In this document: piece by piece, positions 20,661-31,880 of the stretch
Layout: each line of letters opens with the position of its first letter
How positions within the stretch are numbered: the first letter of the stretch is position 1
From: Rhineura floridana
Lineage: Eukaryota; Chordata; Lepidosauria; Squamata; Rhineuridae
Assembly (NCBI RefSeq): GCF_030035675.1
Contig: NC_084499.1
Span: forward strand, 17,444,739-17,508,738
Length of the DNA stretch: 64,000 nucleotides
Direction of reading: 5' to 3'
Notes under the pieces: generated by a model
Seen by the model: only the letters and a program-made list of their open reading frames with translations
The model's database searches: none
Told to the model about the DNA's origin: nothing
Position numbers and translations under genes: made by a program

Positions 20661-21214
20661 GTCTGCTTTGGCAAAAATGCAACATCACTCACACCTGAAC
20701 ATCAGAAATAGAGGAAATTATGGTTTTTGCTTCCAGGAACATGATGTGCAACTGCTACATCTCCTTTGCGATGCTTTCCTCTTGCAGGCCATTTAAGGGT
20801 TCCTCTGCTAAATTTCAGTATTTTTCTCTCTTTGCACAACTTTTGATTGCTCAAGGTAGCTTTCAGAAAACATGCTAAGCGCAGCCCTAAACTCAGATCG
20901 TGAAGTCCTATAACACCGTTACGTTTATGCAAACATTATCAATGTAACTTGCAATTATTTTATTTTGTTCCATCAATAATGAATGTATAATGTTTTTTCA
21001 TTACAAAATTTCATTCTTGAGAACTTCATACCTCTAATAAACCGGTGCATTCGTTTCAGTCATGATTTGGAGTTTGTGGTTTTTAGTACACAGTAGATTG
21101 TGTTTCCTGATTGTTCCACCAGGGTTGCTGCTGAGCACGAAGCAAAGGAAGGTTGATGCATGGGCCAGAATTGGCATGTTATGCATGGGCTGATTGGGTC
21201 CATTAATTGACATT
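20661..21214. other. AT-rich intergenic sequence
   Basis: Repeat-free and AT-rich between about 20930 and 21120. It could be conserved non-coding DNA but has no specific signature. Confidence 0.25.
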
Positions 21215-21251
21215 TAGTCCCCATGAAAATTTGTCAGCATTTAAGTGCAAA

Positions 21252-22235
21252 GAAATCAGAAGAAGGCTAGGACTGGGGAAGGCAGGTATGAGAGAACCAG
21301 AAAAGGTCCTCAAATGCAAGATGTATCACTGAACACTAAAGTCAGGATGAGAACATAAGAAGAGCCTCCTGGATCAGGCCAGTGGCCCATCTAGTCCAGC
21401 ATCCTGTTCTCACAGTGGCCAACCAGGTGCCTGGGGGAAGCCCACAAGCAGGACCCGAGTGCAAGAACACTCTCCCCTCCTGAGGCTTCCGGCAACTGGT
21501 TTTCAGAAGCATGCTGCCTCTGACTAGGGGGGCACAGCACAGCCATCACGGCTAGTAGCCATTGATAGCCCTGTCCTCCATGAATTTGTCTAATCTTCTT
21601 TTAAAGCCGTCCAAGCTGGTGGCCATTACTGCATCTTGTGGGAGCAAATTCCATAGTTTAACTATGCGCTGAGTAAAGAAGTACTTCCTTTTGTCTGTCC
21701 TCAATCTTCCAACATTCAGCTTCTTTGAATGTCCACGAGTTCTAGTACTGTGAGAGAGGGAGAAAAACTTTTCTCTATCCACTTTCAGGATCATTCAGAC
21801 CATGGTATTCCCAATCTCTATGTATAGATGTGAAAGTTGGACAGTGAAAAAAGCGGGTAAGAGAAAAATCAACTCATTTGAAATGTGGTGTTGGAGGAGA
21901 GCTTTGCACATACCATGGACTGCGAAAAATAATTGGATGTTAGAACAAATTAAACCAGAATTATCCCTAGAAGCTAAAATGATGAAACTGAGGTTATCAT
22001 ACTTTGGACATGTAATGAGAAGGCATGATTCACTAGAAAAGACAATAATGCTGGGAAAAACAGAAGGGAGTAGAAAAAGAGGAAGGCAAACCAGAGATAG
22101 ATTGATTCCATAAAGGAAGCCACAGACTGAACTTACAAGATCTGAACAGGGTGGTTCATGACAGATGCTACTGGAGGTCACTGATTCATAGGGTCGCCAT
22201 AAGTCGTAGTCGACTTGGAGGCACATAACAACAAG
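21252..22235 (+). repeat. BovB LINE 3' end inserted in a hAT element
   Basis: 5'-truncated BovB with an exact 9-base target duplication aagtgcaaa at 21243-21251 and 22236-22244. The ORF2 end is readable (MVFPISMYRCESWTVKKAGK, then LRLSYFGHVMRR). The tail is 'aagtcgtagtcgacttggag' plus (aac)n. A CR1-type piece interrupts it at 21349-21784. Confidence 0.85.
21349..21784 (-). repeat. CR1-type LINE 3' end inserted in the BovB
   Basis: On the minus strand the ORF2 C-terminus reads FFSLSHSTRTRGHSKKLNV, then WNLLPQDAVMAT and FKRRLDKFMED. The 3' UTR ends 'cttatgttc'. The target duplication tcaggat is visible at 21342-21348 and 21785-21791. Confidence 0.8.
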
Positions 22236-22549
22236 AAGTGCAAATTTCTCCTAATATGCACATTTTTGTATTTAATTTTCCCTAATACATACATTTTTTG
22301 CAAAGCAATTTTTCCTGACATAATGCATTTTTGTATGTTATTTTCACTAGCTTATCTGCATTTTAATGCACACTTTGCCTAGCATATGCATTTTTGGTGC
22401 ACGTTGCGTGGTTGGAGAACTGAATTGCAAAATTCAGAAAAGTGGGGCTATCAAAGGATGGCTGTGTTTCAGTCCATGCATTGTGTGAATTTGGCATATT
22501 CACCTTTAAATGTGAACTGAATCAAATCCCCCCCATCTCTACCTCAGCC

Positions 22550-25500
22550 TCCACTCCCAGCTATTGGGGTGGGGGGCCTGCCTGACCAGCAGACAGGGAG
22601 GGGGACATGTGTAGACTGGAGGGGAGTGCTGTGGGAAGGGTGGGGAGCCATGATATCATAAGGCTAGGCGGCAGATCCTGGAGAGGTGTGGGTGGCAGGC
22701 CACGCCAGTTTAGGGGAACAAGGGATAGATGCGTTATATCCATCCCCTGTTCTGGGCCTGTCCACAACCAGAAGATAACTGGGGGATGCAGGACTCCATC
22801 CAACCTTCGACTGCTGTTGTGTAATGCCAGGTCTGTGGTTCAGAAAACATCGCTCATCCATGATATGATCATGGATGAGAACGCAGACCTGGTGTGTATT
22901 ACGGAGACCTGGCTGGATGAGGCCTCAGCTCCCATACTTGAGGCCATGTGTCCAGCCGGTTTCCAATACGCACAGCAGTCGAGGATTGGTAGGCGGGGAG
23001 GGGGAGTGGCAGTTATCTATCGAGGGTCTTTGGTTTTCACCAGACCCCCTCTCCACGAGACCAAGTTTGTTGATTGTATGTACTGGAGGTTGTGCCCAAA
23101 GGGCAGTTTAGGGATTCTGCTTGTGTACCGCCCACCCCGCTGCACGACAGACTCCCTGACCGAGGTGCTCGAGGTGGTCTCGGACGTGCGGTTGTTCTCC
23201 CCTAACCTATTGGTTCTGGGGGACTTCAACGTGCACGCTGAGGCCGCTCTCATGGGAGCCCCTCGGGATTTCATTGAAACCATGACTTCTTGGGAACTGC
23301 ACCTGAGTAATACAGGGCCCACCCATGTAGCCGGTCATGCTATTGACCTTGTGTTTGTCTCGGGAGGGGAGGGGAGTGCTCTGAAAATGGGGGCTGTTTC
23401 CTCTAACCCCATGTCATGGTCAGATCACTACCTGGTGAAGATAGACCTCTCACTGCCGCACACCCTCCGCAGGGGACAAGGACCTATTAGGATGGTCCGC
23501 CCAGAGCTTGGAAAAGTTACTTTTTTGAACTACAACTCCCATCAGCCCCAGCTAGCATGGCCAGTGGATTGGGCTGATGGGAGTTGTAGTTCAAAAAAGT
23601 AACTTTTCCAAGCTCTGGGTCCGTCCCAGACGCCTGATGGAGCCTAAGGGATTCCTGAATGTGCTGGGTGATTTGGAGCTGACTGAAGGACGCCCGGTCG
23701 AAACCCTGGTAATGGAGTGGAACAGGGAGATCACTAGGGCGGTAGACTGGGTGGCTCCGAAACATCCTCTCCCCTGAATAGAGCTCAGACAGCACCCTGG
23801 TATACACCACGGTTGCGGGGTCTGAGACAGGAGGTGAGACGACTAGAACGCCGGTGGCGGAAATCTCGCACCGAAGACGATCGGACGCTGGTTAGAGCGG
23901 CAATAGCGGCCTACCAGGTGGCAACAAAGGCAGCAAAGAGGGAATTCTTTGCTGCCTCTATTGCGTCGGCAGAGTGTTGTCCCAGGAGGTTGTTCCAAGT
24001 GGTCCGAAGCCTGGTCGGTCCAGTTGCTCAGCAACCCATGGAGCATTCTAAAGCCTCCTGTGACACATTTGCCAAACACTTTGCCGATAAAATCGAGCGC
24101 CTGAAGAGCATGATTCCGTACGCCGTGGATACAGGTAGTGGGCCAGAGTCGGCCAGTTGCATTCCGGTCCGGTGGGATCGGTTTCAGCCTCTTCCCTCTG
24201 AGGAAGTGGACAAGGTGCTCTCTACTGTAAAGCCAACCACCTGTCTGCTTGATCCTTGCCCTTCGTGGCTCATTATGAGCTGCAAAGAGAGGCTGGGCGA
24301 AGGGATCAAGGCAGTGGTAAATGCATCCTTGGAAAAGGGTGCAATGCCATCAGCCCTCAAGGAGGCAGTGATAAAGCCCATCTTGAAAAAGTCCTCCTTG
24401 GATCCCCAAGAGTTGAATAACTTTCGCCCAGTCTCTAATCTACCATTCTTGGGCAAGGTGATTGAGCGAGTGGTGGCCAAACAGTTACAGACACACTTGG
24501 ATGAAGCAGATTATTTAGATCCATTCCAATCGGGCTTCAGGACTGGACATGGAACTGAAACAGCCTTGGTCGGTCTGGTGGATGATATGAGGAGGGCGTT
24601 GGATAGGGGAGAATATACCTTCCTCGTCCTCCTGGATCTCTCAGCGACTTTCGATACCGTTGACCACGGTATCCTCTTAAATCGCCTGGAGGGATTAGGA
24701 ATAGGAGGCACTGTTTTATGGTGGTTCCGTTCCTATCTCTCAGACAGGCATCAACGGGTGGCATTGGGGGATGAGGTTTCAGACCCTTGGCCTCTCAATT
24801 GCTGAGTGCCACAGGGTTCTATCCTCTCCCCCATGCTATTCAACATCTATGTGAAACCGCTGGGAGCCATCATCAGGAGTTTTGGGCTGCAGTGTCACCA
24901 ATATGCGGATGACACTCAGCTCTATCTCTCATTTAAGTCCTCACCAGAGTTGGCTGTGAATACCTTGTCCAAGTGCCTGGAGTCCATAAGTGGATGGATG
25001 GGAGAGAACAGGCTGAAACTCAACCCTGACAAGACCGAGGTGTTGCTTGTGGGTGACAAGAGAAGGTTGGGAGATATAGACTTGGTGCTTAATGGGGTGA
25101 GATTACCCCTGAAGGACCAGGTCCACAGCCTAGGGGTCATTCTCGACTCCCAGCTGTCCATGGAGGCTCAGGTCTCGGCAGTGAGCTGGGCAGCTTGGTA
25201 TCAATTACATCTGATACAGAGGCAGCGACCCTACCTTCCTGTGCATCTGCTCCCACGAGTGATACATGCCCTGGTCTCCTCTCGCTTAGACTACTGTAAT
25301 GCGCTCTATGTGGGGTTACCCTTGAAAACGGTCCAGAAATTGCAGCTGGTACAGAATGCGGCGGCACGCTTGATTAAGCATAGCCGCCGCCGGGATCATA
25401 TTACTCCAGTGTTGGTAGACCTACACTGGTTACCAGTTGTTTACCAGGCCCAATTCAAGGTGTTGGTGTTGACCTTTAAAACCCTATACGGTTTCAGCCC

Positions 25501-25918
25501 AGTTTATCTGAAGGAACGCCTCCAGTATCACCAATTATGCCGCCAGACAAGATCAGCCTCACAAGACCTTCTCTTGGTCCCACCAGTCAAAACAGCTAGG
25601 CTGGTGCGGACCAGAGAGAGGGCATTTTCGATTGTAGCCCCCACCCTCTGGAACTTGCTTCCTTTTGATCTTTGACATGCCTCCTCCCTGATGGGCTTTC
25701 GCCAAGCCTTAAAGACCTGGCTATTCAGGCAGGCCTATAGGATTTCTGGGGGGGATTAGTTTTTATGATTTATTAATTGAAGGATGTTTTAGATGAATGG
25801 ATGATTGGGGTTTTTAACTTGTATATGTATTTTATATTGTTGTACGTCGCCTAGAGTGTCCGTTAGTTCGGACAGATAGGTGACTCAAAAATAAAATTTA
25901 TTATTATTATTATTATGG
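22550..25918 (+). repeat. Near full-length L2-clade LINE
   Basis: The endonuclease domain (about 22800-23470) shows LLLCNARS, ITETWLDE, LVLGDFNVH and SWSDHYLV. The reverse transcriptase (about 24100-25300) shows FRPVSNLPFLGKVIERVV, LLDLSATFDTVDH and YADDTQLY, so the main catalytic residues are visible. The C-terminus NLLPFDL and KTWLFRQAY is followed by a 3' UTR ending in (tta)n. Damage includes the MITE at 23502-23617, a frame change near 23780, and in-frame stops at 24803-24805 and 25673-25675, both apparently from GGA or CGA to TGA. The low number of lesions suggests a fairly recent copy. Confidence 0.85.
23502..23617. mobile_element. hAT-type palindromic MITE inserted in the L2
   Basis: 116-base hairpin from CAGAGCTTGG to CCAAGCTCTG, with the core 'acaactcccatcagcccc'. 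It is flanked by 8-base duplications ggtccgcc (23494-23501) and ggtccgtc (23618-23625), which differ at one base. The 8-base size and CAG ends fit hAT. Confidence 0.9.
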
Positions 25919-26026
25919 CAGCAAAAAAGGTTACACACCTATACCTTTCTTTTAAATAGTGGAACAGACCAGTATATTAGCATTTTTATATACCACTTAA
26001 TGCATTCAGAGAATTTACAACTAACT

Positions 26027-26197
26027 GTAAATTGTTGCTTTTATGTTATTGTTAGTTTTTATTGTTAGTCTCTTAATGTTTTGATGTTTACATGTTCTGC
26101 TTTGTACGTCGCTTAGAGTGGCTGGCAATTCAGCCAGATAAGCGACTAATAAGTCGAATAAATAAAATAAAATAAAATAAAATAAATAAATAAATAA
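26027..26197 (+). repeat. L2-clade LINE 3' tail
   Basis: Carries 'tttgtacgtcgcttagagtg' and 'cagataagcgactaataagt', then an (aaat)n/(aaata)n run. It is closely related to the tail of the L2 just upstream. Confidence 0.8.
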
Positions 26198-26814
26198 TGT
26201 CAGTAAAACCTCTGCCACTGAACCCAGTGGAAATTCAGAGCGTGCTACCTGCAGCCCTCCCAATTCAACAGCACCACCATGATTGAGCATAGGATTCCGA
26301 CTAACTCTGCCCCCAGTCACAGAAAACTCGTGGCTGTATAGAGAAACCTCTTTCAGAGATCCCAACATCATGTTCTACCCACTGACTCAACAGCATCTGC
26401 TTCTGTAAGAGCACAGTTGAAGCTTTTTCTGTTGCTTGCCCTACTTGTAACAAGTAACCTAAGCCAGGGGTGGGTGGGCAACAGACAGAAAGGGATTGTT
26501 CCTTCTTCAGTAACTGCTTGTTTGATTTTTCTCAGGATTTCCTTCCCCCCTTCCTTTTCTAATCAGCCAGGGGCAGTGCCTGAGTGGAAGCCTCATGGCT
26601 CTACAATGGCCATGTGTATGCCTGCAGTCACAATTACTTTATTTCCCAGTAGTAATAAGCCTCATGTTTCTTTATTCTTTCAACCAACAGTCTTGCTAAT
26701 ATACACCAATAACCTTTCCCGGGCAAAAGGCTTCTTTCCTTCAGATCGGTATTGCTCCCTCAGCAGAACTCGGCCTTTCGCCTCAGAGACGTCGCACAGA
26801 GTGCATCGTTAAAC
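26198..26814. other. Intergenic sequence, no gene
   Basis: The 131-codon frame at 26417-26812 begins with a hydrophobic stretch but lacks homology signs and promoter context. No known repeat is seen. Confidence 0.3.
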
Positions 26815-27125
26815 TACTAAATTTGCTACTGCAAGAGGTGGTGATGGCAGCCAAGTCGGATGGCTTTTAGAACGGAACTAGACAGATTTGTGGAGGTTGA
26901 GGCTACTAGCCACGATAGCTACGCTCTCCCTCCCCTGCCGGAGGAAGTATGCCTCTGAATACCAGTTCTGGGGGATTGCAAGTGGGGAGAGTGCTGTGGC
27001 GCTCAGGTCCTGCTTGTGGGCTTCCCATAATGGGCATCTGGTTGGCCACTGTGAGAACAGGAGGCTGGACAAGTATGGGCCTTTGGCCTGGTTCAGCAGG
27101 CAGGCTCTTCTTATGAGTCATCATT
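26815..27125 (+). repeat. CR1-type LINE 3' end
   Basis: Words 'gaactagacagatttgtgga', 'ggccactgtgagaacaggag' and 'caggctcttcttatgag' mark the end of ORF2 and the 3' UTR. Confidence 0.7.
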
Positions 27126-27159
27126 CTGAGAGATCTGAGGACTTTGCCGCAACTCTGCA

Positions 27160-27620
27160 TTCATAACTAAGGCCTTTGATTTGTCGACAGGTGCTAGGAC
27201 TGACACTTCAGCTCAAAAGATCCTCTGCCCTTCTCCCGGGTTGCCTCCTTGAGCCCAGCGCACCAACGTCAACCGTGGTTCAAAAGCGCAGCTTGCATTA
27301 ACACACAGCACCATCACCTCGTGAGCTGAGATCAGAAACACCTGCAGCGTTGATTGATTGCCTGATTAAGGGGCGGATTGATTGGCCTGTCCTCATTAGC
27401 ATATTGTTAGCAATGACCCTCCGGCTGGCCCAAGATGAGGAGGCAGTGACCTGGATGGATTAAGAAGCGCAGTGCGTCGGAAATGGATGGAGGGGGCAAT
27501 GGAGGAAGATGACTCCCTGTAAAAGCCTAGATCAATACTACACACATCATTAATCTGCTGAGGTTTAAAGAAGTGCTGACTGGCAGCCGAGGAGAGCAGT
27601 CCGGCACTAAGGGCTTCCAA
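27160..27620. promoter_or_regulatory. Candidate conserved non-coding element
   Basis: Repeat-free. About 27345-27415 is dense in homeodomain-like words: 'gttgattgattgcctgatta', 'cggattgattgg', 'cctcattagcatattg'. A further 'cacatcattaatctgctgag' lies near 27543. No coding signature is seen. Confidence 0.35.
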
Positions 27621-27892
27621 TTTTCACTGGGTACTTCTGGATCACCCCCTCCCCTCCATATATTTCTGGCTCTCAGAAGCCAGTATTGGCATGGAGCCGT
27701 TGATCCTTGACGGGACCACACAACCTTTTGCACCCAACTCACAAAGGCCTGCGCCAGGCGATCAAATCCCACGAAGATCCCACAATTTACAGCCCTAAAT
27801 TCAGTGGGTGACATCAGCTGTGAGGGACACAAGGCCCGTGGCATCTGCAGGAGCCCCTGGCCTGCAGAGCACAGTGATCGACTGGGTATTTA

Positions 27893-28010
27893 AGGGGTAA
27901 GACGATCTTTCAGGTATCCTGGTCCCAAGCTGTATAGGGCTTTGTACACCAAAACCAGAACCTTGAACTTAGCCCGGTAGCTAAGACAATGGGCAACTGG
28001 TCACTCCAGG
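27893..28010 (+). repeat. Unclassified LINE-related repeat segment
   Basis: Carries 'tcctggtcccaagctgtata', 'gggctttgtacaccaaaacc' and 'gaacttagcccggtagc'. I know these words from squamate dispersed repeats but cannot place them in a family with certainty. Confidence 0.45.
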
Positions 28011-28059
28011 AGAAGAATGCAGGCAGGCAAAACCAAGAGAGGATAAGAGAAGAAAGATG

Positions 28060-28260
28060 TTCAGGACCACAGACAGCTGCAGGGCAGCAGATGAGTTACT
28101 TTGACAAAGGCGCAGAGCTCAAAGCGTTGGTTGCCTTGTCATATTTCGATGCGAGGTTTTAGAAAGGCAGCTTAATGCATTCATCTCCGAATCGTGTGTG
28201 TGTGTGTGCTGAGGATTTCATTTCCTTGTGGCTAACCTTTGGGAGGCTGCATTGTTGTGG
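28060..28260. other. Unique intergenic sequence
   Basis: No repeat words apart from a (tg)n run at 28196-28209. It contains 'ctttgacaaaggc', a 13-base near-palindrome, at about 28100. Confidence 0.3.
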
Positions 28261-28521
28261 TGGGTGGGGGCACCGCACTTGCTCATATGCATCCACACAT
28301 AAACATATTCACAGAGACACAGCCCTGCACAAACAACCATTCTTCCATACGCACACACTCTCATTGGAGCTAATTTGGAGGTTGGTTTTCAAGCCCTACC
28401 TGCCACCCTGGGGGAGCAGATCAGGCAAAAGGGGAGACAGTGAGCTCAATGAAGGAGGCTCAAAGGCCACGTCTGACCGATCTAGAGGTTGCTGCTGGGG
28501 TGGAGGAACATTTAAGACAGG

Positions 28522-28690
28522 ACATAGGAACATAAGAAGCAGCCTTCATTGCTTCATCTAGTTCAACGTTGCCTACCCTGACTGGCAGCGGCTCTCCAAG
28601 GTTTCAGGCAAGGAGTCTCTCCCAGCCCCACCTAGAGATGCCAGCAGGGATTGAGCCTATGACCTTCTGCATGTGCTCTTTCATTGAATG
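28522..28690 (-). repeat. tRNA-Ala-like SINE
   Basis: Contains 'tgactggcagcggctctcca' and 'cctagagatgccagcaggga'. The tRNA-like end is cut short. Confidence 0.75.
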
Positions 28691-28747
28691 ACTGTCCTTC
28701 AACTAAGAATAAAGACTCCAGTCCTCATGATTCTGAATAGGAGATGT

Positions 28748-28812
28748 CAGAGATTGAACCCAGGACCTTTGGCATGCAAAGCAGTTGCTCTACCACTGAA
28801 CTATGGAGCGGA
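28748..28812 (-). repeat. tRNA-Ala-like SINE, head only
   Basis: Carries 'gagattgaacccaggacctt' and 'gctctaccactgaactatgg', i.e. the B and A boxes in reverse. Confidence 0.7.
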
Positions 28813-28867
28813 CCTTCCCTAAGATGTATCGTGTTAGCTGTTGTTTGCATATATGTTTTTGTATCTC

Positions 28868-29205
28868 TGCTGTTCGGCCTTAGCAGTGGAATCCGCCCCC
28901 ACAGGAGGCAGTGACGGCCACCAGCTTGGAGGCTTTAAAAGAGGATTAGACAAATTCATGAAGGGTGAGGCTATCAAATGGCTACTAACCCTCTTGGCTG
29001 TATTCTGCCTTTACTGTCGGAGGCTGTGTGCTTCTGAATAATACCAGTTGCTGGAAACCGCAGGAGGGGAGAGCACTCTTGCACTCGGGTCCTGCTTAAG
29101 GGGCTTCCCACGGGGGCATCTGGCCGGCCACTGCAAGAACAGGACCCTGGGCTAGAGAGGCCACTGGCCTGATCCAGCAGCCGGGCTCTTCTTGTTTCCC
29201 TGTGC
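28868..29205 (+). repeat. CR1-type LINE 3' end
   Basis: The end of ORF2 (GFKRGLDKFMKGEAI) is followed by 'ggccggccactgcaagaaca' and 'ctgatccagcagccgggctc'. Confidence 0.75.
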
Positions 29206-29705
29206 CGTTAAGCATCTGTACAGGGACAAAAAAAAGAAGGAATTTTAGCAAGTGTAGCTTTTCTTTGACAAGCTGTATCTGCCAAAAACCCCATCTTTCA
29301 CACAGCTACGAAATCCACTGGAGCTCCACTGTCCTCCTTGGCATCTGGTCCTCACTCTCATGCTACCAGCGCTACCTGCCTCAGATTGGAATCGTTCCCC
29401 CTTCTGAAGCATCTCTCTGTCTCTCTTTTGCACATTGACTAACAGGCTTCTTGCTGTCCTCCCCCCCCCAATCTCCTTCTTTCTTTCTTTCCCCACTTTC
29501 TTTTTTCATACAGTGAATCACTAGCCTCATATAGGATTTCCATCTGCTCAACGGCAGACCTTGCCAGACTGTGTGGCGTTCGGCTTCTGTCCAAATCCAA
29601 AACCCAAACATAGAAATGTTTTAACTTGCTTCTGCTGAAGCTCACTCTCTCCCTCTTTTGCAAAAGAAGAAAAATGATAACGATTACACGGACAGGCTTG
29701 TCTTC
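29206..29705. other. Intergenic sequence, no gene
   Basis: Pyrimidine-rich in the middle (29455-29510). No repeat or exon can be supported. Confidence 0.3.
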
Positions 29706-29710
29706 TACCG

Positions 29711-29797
29711 AATCCTACTCAGAGAAGATCCGTTGACATGAATGATCCTAAGTTAGCCATGTCTACTAACTTAATTGGCTCTACAGAATACCACCCA
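29711..29797. repeat. Palindromic MITE (agtagaccca family), short
   Basis: 'atcctactcagagaagatcc' and 'gctctacagaataccaccca' mark the two ends; the right arm is shortened. Confidence 0.55.
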
Positions 29798-29807
29798 CAG
29801 GTTTTTA

Positions 29808-30065
29808 AGACAGGAAACTCTTTTATACTGAGCCAGGCCATCTAACTCAGTATTATTTTATTTATTATTTGATTTATATCCCGCCCTTCCTCCCAGCAGG
29901 AGCCCAGCGCGGCAAACAGAAACGCTAAAACACTTCAAAACATCATAAAAAGACCTTAAAATACATTAAAACAAAACAACGTTATCTCCTCTGAATGGCA
30001 GCACCTCTCCAGACAGCGGACATTCCTAGCTCTACCTGAGAGCTGCACTTTCTCAACTGGGCCTG
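29808..30065 (-). repeat. tRNA-Ala-like SINE split by a LINE tail
   Basis: The SINE start 29808-29855 ('ctcttttatactgagccagg') resumes near 29983 ('gaatggcagcacctctccag'). Between them is a reverse L2-type tail, 'tgatttatatcccgcccttc' and 'ggagcccagcgcggcaaac'. Confidence 0.6.
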
Positions 30066-30069
30066 TTTA

Positions 30070-30537
30070 TACAGACTGCTTTATCCTGAGTCAGATCATT
30101 GGTCCATCTAGCTCAGGACTGACGAAACTGACAAGCGGCGCCTCTCCTTAAGACTGTATGAGCATCCCTGCTGGATCAGGCCATAGGCAGCCCATCTAGT
30201 CCAGCATCCTGTTTTCACAGTGGCCAACCAGATGTCCTAATGGGAAGCCCGCAAGTAGGCCCTGAGTGCAACAGCTCTTTCCTGCAGTTTCCAGCAACTG
30301 GTATTCAGAAGCACACTGCCTCCAGCCATGAAGGTAGAACATGGCCATCAGGATTTAGTAGCCATTGATTGCCTTCTTCTGTGTGGATTTGTCTAACTCT
30401 CTCTTAAAGTCATCCAAGTTAGTGGCCATCACTGGAAGCAAATTACTTCCGCCCTGTCTGGAGAAGCCGGGGATTGAACCAGGGACATTCTGCAGGCAAA
30501 GCAGGTGCTCTGCCACTGAGCTATGGCCCCCATTCTC
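30070..30537 (-). repeat. tRNA-Ala-like SINE split by a CR1-type piece
   Basis: The outer parts are 30070-30152 ('gagtcagatcattggtccat') and about 30441-30537 ('ggggattgaaccagggacat', 'tctgccactgagctatggcc'). Confidence 0.7.
30157..30440 (-). repeat. CR1-type LINE 3' end inside the SINE
   Basis: Carries 'catcctgttttcacagtggc' and the last ORF2 codons (DDFKRELDKSTQKKAI on the minus strand). Confidence 0.75.
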
Positions 30538-30672
30538 CAAGCCCCTAAGAACATACAACACAGCTTGGTAGCCCAAGCAGGAACAGAAGGGCCAGGCTCC
30601 GACTGCTTATACCAAGCTAGGTGAATGCTTCACAGTAAGGTTTGTCACCTACAAGGTTGAAGTTGCACAACC

Positions 30673-31280
30673 TAGAATCATAGAATAGTAGAGTTGGAAG
30701 GGGCCTACGAGGCCATCGAGTCCAACCCCCTATTCAATGCAGGAATCCAAACCAAAGCATTCCCGACAGGTGCCTGTCCAGCTGCCTCTTGAATGCCTCC
30801 AGTGTCGGAGAGCCCACTACCTCTCTAGGTAATTGATTCCATTGTCATATGGCTCCAACAGTTAGGAAGTTTTTCCTGATGTCCAGTTGAAATCTGGCTT
30901 CCTGTAACTTGAGCCCATTATTCCATGTCCTGCACTCTGGGATGATCAAGAAGAGATCCCGGCCCTCCTCTATGTGACAACCTTTCATGTACTTGAAGAG
31001 TGCTACAATATCTCCCCTCAGTCTTCTCTTCTCCAGGCTAAACATGCCCAGTTCTTTCAGTCTCTCCTCATAGGGCTTGGTTTCCAGTCCCCTGATAATC
31101 CTTGTTGCCCTCCTCTGAACCTGTTCCAGTTTGTCTGCATCCTTCTTGAAGTGCGGAGACCAGAACTGGACACAGTATTCAAGATGAGGCCTAACTAGTG
31201 CTGAATAGAGGGGAACTAATACTTCAAGCGATTTGGAAACTAAACCTATTCCCTTTTGTGCTGGTTTGAGCACACACATG
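30673..31280 (-). repeat. CR1 LINE 3' end, bird-like tail
   Basis: On the minus strand ORF2 ends with [34 protein letters not shown] and [13 protein letters not shown]. The element ends 'ctactattctatgattcta', the octamer-type tail known from chicken CR1. This is a different CR1 group from the 'cttatgttcttat' elements nearby. Confidence 0.85.
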
Positions 31281-31458
31281 CCCAGGGTTGGTCCCAGTCA
31301 CAGATCATGAGGTTCTTGGATCAAGTCTCTGGCAGTCTCCAGAAAGAGTTCCACTGACAGAACAGCTGTCAAGAGGAACACAGGAGCATGGGGAGTGTTG
31401 CTGGTTTATTGTCCTGCTGTCATAGTATGAAATATCAGTTTTCAGTTTTTTAACGTAA

Positions 31459-31815
31459 AAACATAAGAAGGTAAGAACAGCCTCACTGGATCAGGCTAGC
31501 AGCCCATCTAGTCCAGCTTCCTGTTCTCACAGTGGCCAACCAGATGCTCCAATGGGAAGCCCCCAAGCAGGACCTGAGCGCAAAGAGCACTCTCTCCTCC
31601 TGCAGGTCCCAGCAACTGGAATTTGGAAGCACAGTGCCTCTGCCTATGGAGGCAGAGCATGGCCATCATGGCTAGTAACCACTGATAGCCTTTTCCTCCA
31701 TGAATTTGTCTAATCCTCTTGTAAATCCATCCAAGTTGATGGCCATCACTGCTTCTTCTGGGAGCAAATTCCATGCGTGAAGAAGTATTTTTTTTTGTCT
31801 GTCCTGAATCTTCCA
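31459..31815 (-). repeat. CR1-type LINE 3' end
   Basis: Starts 'aaaaacataagaaggtaaga' and carries 'ctagtccagcttcctgttct' and 'tccatgaatttgtctaatcc'. An L2-type tail word ('tgttgtacgtcacttgg') follows at about 31820. Confidence 0.75.
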
Positions 31816-31880
31816 ACCCTGTTGTACGTCACTTGGTAACAAGCGACTAATATATCTTAATAATGTTAATGTCAGACAAT

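Larger units (their letters stand above)
21215..22541 (+). mobile_element. hAT element (TAGGGATGG family) split by a BovB insertion
   Basis: A left remnant at about 21215-21251 ('ccatgaaaatttgtcagcat') resumes at 22236 ('caaatttctcctaatatgca') and ends 'ccatctcta' at 22541. The two parts meet in the family consensus exactly where the BovB lies between them. Confidence 0.75.

Noticed and set aside
22607-25675. Possible host gene with endonuclease and reverse transcriptase domains
   Set aside because: Domain order, 3' UTR and microsatellite tail identify an L2-clade LINE; a MITE insertion, a frame change and stops interrupt it.
26417-26812. Possible secreted peptide (hydrophobic N-terminus MKLFLLLALLVT)
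   Set aside because: No homology is recognised, there is no nearby promoter or splice sites, and hydrophobic starts arise often by chance in T-rich DNA.
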